DNA of 64,000 nucleotides from Halicephalobus mephisto (Eukaryota; Nematoda; Chromadorea; Rhabditida; Panagrolaimidae): NCBI GenBank assembly GCA_009193035.1, contig SWDT01000002.1, positions 744,001 to 808,000 of the forward strand, read 5' to 3'. Shown piece by piece: positions 55,801 to 64,000 of this stretch (position 1 is its first letter; each line of letters starts with the position of its first letter). The notes under the pieces were generated by a model. It saw only the letters and a program-made list of their open reading frames with translations, ran no database searches and was not told where the DNA came from. The position numbers and the translations under genes were made by a program.

Positions 55801-58800
55801 CTTCCTTCCAAGCCATTTCAAAAAATTTCATAATAAAATCAGAAAAATAATTGTTTTCATCCTTCTTAACATCCACATCACAAGTCCCAATTGCTGCTTT
55901 CTGAATTTGCTAAAATAATTCAAGATTAATCAAATTTAAAAAAACAAATTACAAAAATACATAATTCAAGTCATTTAAAAACTTAAAAATTTCAAAAATT
56001 TTTAAAAAATTAAAAATTTACCAAAAGTTTCCTATTACATCTCGATACAAATTTAACCATTCTTGAAAATGCCAGAAGAATTCTCGCATTTAGTCCTGGA
56101 TAATACCCATTTCCATCAATAACAGATGAATCAAAGAAATTAAAAAACTTTTCAATACAGTTTTTCAACAAAAATAACGTATTCACAGAAACATAGTTTT
56201 CAATAAATCTCGCAGGTGTCAAAATAGCATGAAGAACTTGAAAATAAAAACAAGTTTTCGCAGGACTTGAACAAACCACAGTATCTAATACACGATCTGA
56301 TGCAATGGCTATTTCCAATTCATTTTTAAAATACTCCGTAACCGTCAAATGATCTAATAACGAAGTTATATCATCTCTTAAACCATTTTTCTTTCTTCTA
56401 TGAGCCAAATCAGCTAAATCCATTAAGAAAAATATTCTTTTCTGATTATTAGCCAATATAATTGGTAACATTTCTTCATCCAAAATACCACAATCTCCAT
56501 CTTCTGATTCTTCTCCTGACGATTCCGGTGTATCCCCCCTCGTCATAGATGACACAAAATTATAACTTGCCGTATCACGTTTAGATCTAGCAAATCTAAC
56601 TGCAGAAATAGTCATTTCATCCACATGCAATTCATACAATGTTTTTTTCATAGACTTATTACCAACAAATCTAAGAACATCTTGAATATTGACATTAATA
56701 GATGGCATTTTTTCATTCCTCATTGTATTTAATAAATGAGCAACTCTAATTTGTGCTTCATTAAACGACATTCCTTGAGATAAACGATAATTGAGCAAAT
56801 CCATCTTGTCATGAATTCTTTTTTCTTTCAGCATTTTCTGATATATTATTTGATAAAAATAATCCATTGTAAAATTAGAATTAACATATATCCAACGACT
56901 AGAATCCATATTTTCCATCATTAAAAATAAATTATAGCAAATTCCCATAATTGCTCTATGTAATGGTACATGTATCCAATTATTAAATTTGTTTTCATAC
57001 GTAATTAACAAAACTTTCAAGCCTTTAATAACTCTTTGAGCTTGTTGAGCCGCACATTCTGCATATTCTTCCGTACATGCTTGTTCAATATTCTTCCCGA
57101 AATTTTCCAATCTTTCGAAACATTCATTAATAAAAATTTCTGCAAATATGTTTCTTCTTTCCGAATCGTTCATATTTTCCATTTCACATGCTGCGAATTC
57201 AATAGCTCTAAAGAAAACCTGATCTGATCCCTCAAGAATAACATTCCATAAATAATCCCTGGCTTTTTTCATATATCCTTCAACAATACCTTCATCAACA
57301 TCATACTGCTGATTTTGGATACTTTCAATATGCGATCTCTTCAACATCACACAAACCTCATTGAAAGCAGACACTGAGAAATATTTCGGCGGGAAATTTA
57401 ATAAACATTCTAAAACGATAATTTTAACATTATCCAACGAAAACAAACCCACCATGAAAGAGCTCTAGGTTAGTTTCAGGCAAGAATTTCAACAAATTGG
57501 ACCCAAAAAATCTAAAACCTCTTTGACGTTCAAAATCAGTTACAGGATGTTCAACAATTGCTTTCCAAAGTTGTTGAATCTGAAAATTACAAAATAATCA
57601 TTTTTAGTTTTAATAATTAAAAACCCAAATCCCAAAAATTAGCCTATTTCAAACATCGCAAATTCAACACTATTCTACCATTTAAATTACCGAAAAACAT
57701 AGGATTTAAAGTATCTCCTAAACACGGCAGAATTAATTTCACTAATTTAAAATATAATAACTGATAAATCCTAGTAAAAAAATACAACTTACATCTCTAC
57801 TATCTGGAAAACACTGCCTTTCAGAACATTCATTAATAAAGAAATGCAAAGCATCCAATCTTTTCGCCATCTGAACATTATGAAGAAAAACAGAATCCAA
57901 TAATCTAACACTAGAATTCGGCAATGGAATCGATATTCCATTTTTTTCAACTATTTTCCTCACTTTTTCCAAATATCGACATATACTTTCAACAAGATGA
58001 AAAATAGTATTACTATGAATAATAATATTTAACATTGTTTTCGATGTTGAAAATCTTCTTCTTTTTTCCGTTGGTTCACAACAAATATGTTGAATATGAG
58101 TAAATAACGGCACAACCAAATCTGAATCTTTTTTAATTTCTTCCAAACATTGTTCAAAAGCCATTGATCTCAAAGACTCAGACATATTCGAAGCATTGAT
58201 TGTCACTACTCTGATGCTTAATAGCACATCCACAATTTCCGATCCGAGAGTTGCATCATGAAAAAGTTCCCATGTCAAATCAAATGCTTTTTGAATAACA
58301 TCTTTTCCTGACAAATTACTGCTTAAAATAAGATTCCTGCATACTTCCAACAATAGTGATCTTTCTCTATTTGATGTTGATTCTTTAAAACTCACTTTCA
58401 TCAATTCAAAAAATCTACCTATTAAATCACTATTGAACGATCTTGCAATTTCAGATAGCATCATCAGCATGTTCCTCTGAACAACATCATGTTTTCCCCA
58501 AAAAGCTGTCCAAATCTGATCCAAATCTTGTGTTCTAAATGATTTCTGTCTAATCAAAACCATTAAAATTTTCTCAATTCTTTCAACAAAAGCCATCAAA
58601 TGAAGGTTATCTCGAAGCATTATTCCCAACACATCATTTTCTCTGAACCACATCACTAATCCATCGAACGTTTTCGAAACATTCAAACGCAAATCATGAT
58701 GATATCCATGTGGATACCCAACTGCTGCGAATAATTTCTCCATTTCTTCTAATGCCAAATTTCTGCCGCTAATTTTCGCAAATTGAATTGTTCTAAAATT

Positions 58801-59348
58801 TAAATTATTTAAATTTCCAAAAATTAAAATTACTTTAACAAAAACCGGAGCTGAATAGCATCTATCTTGATCACCATTTCTTTTTCAATTATGCGTTTGT
58901 TCAGACAATATGTGGCTAACTCCTTCAGCTCAATCAAATGATCCAATAACGGACAATCTCTAAAACTAGCGATATTTTTGAAATTCCAGTCGGCATCCGA
59001 TGCATTCTCAAGCCAGTTGTATTTTTGATTAAGAATGTGAACTTGTTGGGCTATGGACAAAACTTCTGCTTCCGTGTCGGAACTTCCCTGATCATCGGCA
59101 CGTTCGATATTGTGCGCAGCCAAGGGTCGTGCACTAACCCAAGTCCCAGGTTTCTGAGAAGATTCACCAGGACCAGAATTTGCATAAGGCCATTCGTAGA
59201 GAGTGTCGTCATCTGTGTTTTTTTGATTTTGACTGCTCGAAGATTGTTTTTGGAATTGTCCATCTTGAATTAATTCCCTTAATTGTGACTTTTCTGAAGC
59301 TTTATCAGACCCGATTTTGTCGTGAGTGGAGTTCTGGTCCTCTTCCAT
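49848..59348 (-). CDS. USP9X/fat facets-class ubiquitin-specific protease
   Basis: Eleven exons (58834-59348, 57793-58792, 57453-57579, 56022-57409, 54354-55909, 52922-54019, 51669-52839, 51163-51413, 50806-51006, 50616-50759, 49848-49986) give 2,529 residues, close to human USP9X (about 2,550). A long helical N-terminal half (with SNLLKFLPETN and a LLDHL-type repeat region) leads to the USP domain: Cys box NAGATCYMNSVLQQLF (Cys near 1453), two CxxC zinc pairs (CRDCPH; CEICKE), LKRFDMDW, and His box HSGEANGGHYYSFI (His near 1729). The C-terminal helical part ends in an acidic, Ser/Pro-rich tail. USP9X-type enzymes trim ubiquitin from endocytic and polarity proteins. A 44-bp intron (57410-57452) resolves an apparent frameshift. 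An extra 5' coding exon near 59420 is possible. Confidence 0.93.
50395..50612 (-). repeat. Minisatellite in the USP9X-like gene, ~47-bp units
   Basis: Four to five near-identical units of TATATTACTATTTAAAAAAT, TGCAATATTTCAAATAAG and AAAAAAAC beside the donor of exon 10. Uniformity between units suggests recent expansion. Confidence 0.9.
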
Positions 59349-60616
59349 TTTGTTTCTGAAACGTAAATTAACTAGTTTATATAAAAAATTAAAACCGACT
59401 GTTCTTGAGCATTGGCCATGACAACTGGAACTTGAAAAAGTAAAGTTGAAAATCAACAACGGAATTTCCTCAGGAAAAATTAACGATTACACTTTGAGTA
59501 ACGAAGCAGCCGCATTCAGTACCCGCAAAAAAACAACAGCTCTTGATACCCCGAGATTACAGACAAAACCTGGAAAATTAAATTGAATCTAAATCACAAG
59601 AAAAATTTACAAAACCGCGGAAAAATATGGAAATTGATATATGAATTTCAACTAAATCGAAGACTATATACTGCAAAAGTGAAATCTAAGAAATAAAAAC
59701 ACGCAATCTTAGTCATTATCACGGGAAAACGGAAAATTTGCAAATCGCGGGTAGCAATTAATATAAATTTTAATTAAATCAATCACTATGTACTCCAAAA
59801 GTGAAATCTAAGAAATAAAAACGCAATCTTAGTCATCATCACGAGAAAATTGGAAATTAATAAAATCAGGAAAAAAATCAAAAATTAATACCTGGATTTT
59901 AAGGAAATCAATAACTACATGTTGTCGGAAAAATATAAAAATTAAAAAATAAATTTTAAATCGTCAACACGAGGAAATTGAAAATTTTACAAAATCGCGA
60001 AAAACTCAGAAAATTGATATATCAATTTCAAACAAATCAATGATTATATAGTGGAAAAAGAGTGATTTTGATAAAAACGAACAACAGTGATCAAATAAGC
60101 CGGATGAAAAAGGCAGATTTCCTCGAGAAGGTGGAGAAAGCGGCGAATGCACATCCCGTATTGTGAAAGACAAATTATTACTCAGCTTGATGGTACGCAA
60201 CAAATGCGATATTAACTGGATATATAGTAGAAACTATAACGGTAATTCTGGGGACGACTAACCAACAAAGAAGTCGGTGAATGTCGTCGGAAGATTTACC
60301 AAAAACAGCAGAAAGCAGGAGTGACCTCATGTATGTCCGTGTGTCCGCATGTGTTCAGCAGCAACAATACACACGTTTTGTGCCCGTTTTTACAAAAAAC
60401 ACAAGTGTACAAATGTCAAATCGGGTAAAGTTCCACGGAATCCCCGTATATCCACTTATCCGGATTTCCTTGACGAAATAGACTTTTATCTGGGGATTTA
60501 TTGATTAAATTCACATCAATAATAAAAGTAGTTTAATTTTAAAAGATTTCGTGATTTTAAAGTTTATTTTGTCGGTTATGCCAGTCATGTCTAAAGTGAA
60601 ACGGACAAAGTTGAAG
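59349..60616. other. Intergenic region between the USP gene and the ZP gene
   Basis: No gene supported. 59580-60070 is a tandem array of about four 125-bp units with ATTGATATATGAATTTCAAC, GTGAAATCTAAGAAATAAAA and ACGCAATCTTAGTCATTATC. An open frame at 60281-60481 has no recognisable features. A TTTCAG acceptor 8 bases upstream of the USP ATG fits trans-splicing. Confidence 0.55.
59580..60070. repeat. Tandem array, about four 125-bp units
   Basis: Units repeat TATATGAATTTCAACTAAAT, a GTGAAATCTAAGAAATAAAA stretch and CACGGGAAAACGGAAAATTT-like sequence, with drift between units. Confidence 0.75.
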
Positions 60617-61356
60617 TCATGAAACTTCGAGATTCGCTTCTTTACTGTATTCATTGGAAACACATCTCTCGTGCTCGCAAGGCCCGACGGTGGGGATCAA
60701 GGTAGTTGCGCATTCGAATCTGACTCCAGACTCGGACCCGCGGAATTTGATCGGAATAGGGTTCGGGATCCCAGCAGTGAAGTCATCAAGGTACTAAAAC
60801 GAATAAAATTGAAAATCCATACATAAAAATTAGAAATTCATATATGGAAATTAAAAATTAACAAATAAAAATCAAAATTTACATATGAAAATTTGGAATT
60901 TGTATATGAAAGTTAAAATTCATATGTGGAAAGTTGGGGTTGATATATGAAAGTCGGAATGTGACGTATGAAAACTCGGAAAACCCTCACCTGAACGTGT
61001 TCGAAGAGACTTGGTTCTTCTGTACACCCATTTTCGTCGATGATCGGGTACGGTTTCTGATTTTTGCCTTCTCCAGTGACGGTGCAGTTGCTGACCTTCA
61101 GACAGTACCCAGGTTCCGGTTCGCATTTAATTTTGTAATAAAGTTCTGAATCCAACGAAGTGCCTAAATTTCAAACCAAATTTACCAATTTTTTTAAGTT
61201 CACTCTACCAGTCAATTCTTTTCCATTTTGGTCTTTTTCGTGAATAGAAAACTGGCAAGACGCTTGTGGTTTTTTCTCGACCGATATTCCTCCATCGACC
61301 ACGTCGGCGACAGTTTTCCCAAAAAATAAGATTCCAAACAAAACTACCAGTAACAT
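60617..61356 (-). CDS. Short secreted ZP-domain protein (C-terminal ZP subdomain only)
   Basis: Exons 61209-61356, 60991-61163 and 60617-60793 give 165 residues. Residues 1-17 are a signal peptide. The rest matches the ZP-C half of zona pellucida domains: SCQFSIHEKDQNGKELTG, YYKIKCEPEPGYCLKVSNC, the hallmark IIDENGC, then FTAGIPNPIPIKFRG and the paired-Cys end CATTLIP with CEHERC. It lacks the ZP-N half, a furin site and a C-terminal membrane helix found in full cuticlins, so it cannot polymerise in the usual way and may act as a soluble matrix component or a modifier of cuticle ZP proteins. It starts 270 bp below the pix-1 stop on the same strand. Confidence 0.75.
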
Positions 61357-61439
61357 TGCCAGTCAAATGCGAAAGTTCCGAGAATCAATAGTGATCTTCA
61401 AGGAAATTAGGTCAACGTAAGACCTTCAAAAATTCCTTC

Positions 61440-61626
61440 TACAAAAAAACTTAAAAAAAATCAACTTTTTATTTAAAAAATTAAATTTTTATTTACAAAA
61501 TTAAGATTTTACTTAAAAAATAAGGTTTTTATTAAGAAAAATTAAGTTTTTATATAAAAAAAATTAAGTTTTTATATAAAAAATCAACTTTTTATATAAA
61601 AAAAATCAACTTTTTATATAAAAAAT
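61440..61626. repeat. Simple tandem repeat between pix-1 and the ZP gene
   Basis: Eight or more copies of a 20-23 bp unit, AATTAAGTTTTTATATAAAA and variants (AATCAACTTTTTATATAAAA), directly 3' of the pix-1 stop codon. Confidence 0.85.
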
Positions 61627-63771
61627 TCATTGTTGTTCAGATTCGTTTGGTTTGGGAGTAGATGAGAGAGAAAGTTGTTGACTTGAGCGCCGGAGGGAGT
61701 CTTCTAGACGTCTTCTGGCTTTTTGTTCTTTTTCAAGATGTTTTTTCATCGATTCCATTTCTTTCTGAAGAAGTAGGACTTGATCTTTCAAAGAGTATAC
61801 TGTATCGACCAAGGTCCTTTCTTTGTACACCACAATGTCACCATCTTGTTCTTCCACGAGGATTTTCTCGTCTTCGGCCACGATTAGCTGGGGTCTGGTT
61901 TCGTCCGGATACGACATCGTTCTCTTCAGGGCGCTGGAGCTGGGGCCTCCGCGGATCAACCCGGGGATCTGGGACCCGACCGAGCAGTACCCCTCCACGA
62001 TTCTGAGAAGATGAGAATCTTCTTTTTCCTCGTCCGTCATCCCTTTCCTCATTTTAATTCTATTGTCGTCTCCTAGAGCGCCTCTGGGGGCTGGATACGG
62101 CCTCAGGCAGTACCCCGTGTAAATCCTCCTTCGTCTGCTCGACTGCTGATTACTGTCATTTTCGTCGTTACCTTCGTTCATGAAAGCTTGCAATTCTTCC
62201 AATTTCAACTCTGGCGAACTGGATAAGTTCGATTTTTGAGCCTGGGGCAACTGACTAATTTCGATTTTCTTCACTGGCGACACATCTGCAATTTTCTGAA
62301 CATCGGCCGGATTTACTTTCTGCGGAGAAGCGGGCGAAATATCCTTAACCGTCACGATTTGGTTAAAAGTGATATTTCCACAACTAGTCAAGGCGTCGAT
62401 TAGTTGATGGAAGTCCTCGTTCGTTAGTGAATTCACCGTAATCAGGACAGCCGGGCCTTTTCTGAATTCCAGGGACATCGAGGATTCCTGTTTGTTCACG
62501 ATGATGTCATTCGTTGGGAACTTCTCACTCAACTTGTATTCGAATCCGTTTTCGGTCGAACAAGATTCCAAAAACAAAATCATCTTCGAAAAAACGATTA
62601 TCTTTCGATCCGCAAGGTCTCCAGCGACTGAATCTCTTGTATTCCCTACAGTAACCCCGCCGATGTGGATCATGTCCCCCAGGATCGACTTGGGGTCTTT
62701 GCCGAACCACTTCTGGAGGTAATCCGTCGACTGGAATTCAAGCTGGATTTCTTTCTGTTTCCTTAAGTAAGCGCAATTCTGCCAGATGGACCTGTAAACG
62801 GCTCCTGCTCTTTGGAGATTGCCCCGATCCGCGTGGGCATCTGGATAGTTCCTCTCGATTTCTTGGAGAACAACGGCGTATTTCTCAATATGACGGAAAA
62901 CCAGGCTTAATCCGAAAATTAAATCCTTCAATTCCAGGGGTTTAGGTCTGCTGGCGAGGAAGCTTTCGAGCAAATTTTTGTTGTCGTTGACCAAAGCCAC
63001 TGCACTCGGGTGATTCAAGCAGTACTCCGTCAGCAATTCCTTCAGTTTAGGAGCGGCATCAAGGAACGCGGCTCCGATTCGTTGGGTGTTCAATTCCAGC
63101 CTAAAAACACGAGCATATTCGAAAATAAAAAAATGACAAACTTGGCTTGGTTTACGACGCTGGTTAGCAAGTTCGCCTTTGTCCGGAGGATTTCTTCCAG
63201 ATTACAGGCTAGAACGCCGTACTCCTCGTCTTGCAAGCTGCAAAAGGGGGATTAACGGGCCACAGGGGATGAAGCTGAACTTACATGCTTTCTTGACGGA
63301 TAGGTCGGAGAAATTCTTCGTAAATTTTCGTCAACTGCCTCAAATGCTCCTTCTCCTTCGCTGTGTATTCCAAAATGACGGTTTTTCGGTTCAAGGCTTG
63401 GTTGTTTTCGAATTCCTTTGCCGCTTGTTCGGAATGGGCCAAATGAGCCGTACTTTCTGGAGATTTCATATATCAAAACCAACAAAAAAGTCAAAAAACC
63501 AACCTGCACTTGTATTTTTTATAATTCCGACGAAATCAGAAGGAAACCAGCCGATTTTTCCGTCCAAATTTCCTTCCCACCATCCGCCCTCGAGCTGTTG
63601 AGTAACGAGAATAATATCATTTTTTTCAAAACTTAACTAAAAACATCCCAAATTAGCCTCAATTTAACATGAGATAATAGTGAAACACACCTCGTCATTA
63701 TTCTTCCCAGAAAATGTAAATTTCGCAATAGCTCTAACAACTTCTCCATCGTTCGACCCGTTTTCCACCAT
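61627..63771 (-). CDS. pix-1: PIX-1, SH3-DH-PH guanine n exchange factor
   Basis: Exons 63691-63771, 63504-63636, 63285-63456, 63142-63237 and 61627-63100 encode 651 residues; C. elegans PIX-1 has a similar length. PIX proteins are guanine nucleotide exchange factors for Rac/CDC-42 that bind PAK and GIT and act in morphogenesis and cell migration. Visible: SH3 at about 10-66 ([34 protein letters not shown]); DH domain at about 90-270 ([34 protein letters not shown]); PH domain at about 300-410 ([16 protein letters not shown]); a disordered middle with [10 protein letters not shown] and [10 protein letters not shown]; and a C-terminal coiled coil ([20 protein letters not shown]) for oligomerisation and GIT binding. 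The SH3 domain is intact. Confidence 0.93.
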
Positions 63772-64000
63772 TTTTACAATCACTGACCGCAATCAATGAA
63801 GAAAACTTGGCGCACGGCCAGAGCGAACGAAATGTTCAAAAGAGAGACAGACCCGCCGGGCGGGGTTCCTGAAGGGAAAATTTGCTTGCCGCACTGTATT
63901 CCCAAACTCGCTCTTCGTCGTTATTATTGCACCGAGTACGAAGGTGGAATTTCCGATAGGAAACTGCTATTTTATTAAGTTCTCAACTCATATTCGTCAG
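63772..64000. other. pix-1 upstream region
   Basis: 229 bp to the window end. It would contain the pix-1 promoter or leader. No gene or clear regulatory motif is seen; an open frame at 63796-63978 on the plus strand is unsupported. Confidence 0.5.

Noticed and set aside
57400..57460. Programmed or mutational frameshift in the deubiquitinase
   Set aside because: A short intron with canonical GT...AG ends restores the frame and the expected protein sequence.
61662..62722. Plus-strand open frames opposite pix-1 exon 5
   Set aside because: They mirror the GC-richer coding exon of pix-1 and show no independent features.

Overview
The window is nuclear DNA from a nematode, most likely a Caenorhabditis-like rhabditid. 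It is AT-rich. Introns are short to medium, many with (A/T)TTTCAG acceptors and GTAAGT donors. Start codons often sit a few bases after such an acceptor, as expected for spliced-leader trans-splicing. Several genes lie close together on one strand, as in operons. Most products have clear worm or animal relatives. All exon models were built by hand from reading frame and splice signals; junctions were checked for phase, but no transcripts or databases were consulted.

Layout. 1-2376: no gene, repeat fragments. 2377-7932: a secreted class-2 lipase (-), a mitochondrial S-adenosylmethionine carrier (+) and a small secreted protein (-). 8941-13183: a CD36/SCAV scavenger receptor (+). 13826-20999 (-): a probable operon of mdt-22, a HAP40/F8A-like protein, nekl-3 and PIG-X. 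22308-29870 (-): a second possible operon with a small PIP-box protein, an HRG-type heme transporter and a GT92 glycosyltransferase. 31901-33100: an orphan 7TM receptor (+). 33226-35932: RTEL-1 helicase (-), divergent from snfc-5 (+, 36843-38467). 38786-43257: a 4.5-kb element with inverted terminal repeats. 43503-49679: tmbi-4 (-) with a calmodulin-like gene nested antisense in its intron, dpl-1 (+) and a ZC2HC1 zinc-finger gene (+). 49848-59348: a USP9X/fat facets-class deubiquitinase of about 2,529 residues (-). 60617-63771: a short ZP-domain protein and pix-1 (both -).

The most interesting object is the 38.8-43.3 kb element. It has about 165-bp inverted terminal repeats, a decayed protein-primed DNA polymerase B and a decayed adenovirus-type cysteine protease, which together are the signature of a Maverick/Polinton. 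It also carries an apparently intact six-exon gene whose product starts with a ubiquitin-like domain and continues into a region I do not recognise. This looks like a Maverick remnant holding a cargo gene.

Other points: two E2F-type sites just upstream of dpl-1 suggest autoregulation. A palindromic ~330-bp MITE occurs in introns of three genes. A second dispersed family carries a GCGCGGGAA core. Many introns are filled with gene-specific minisatellites.
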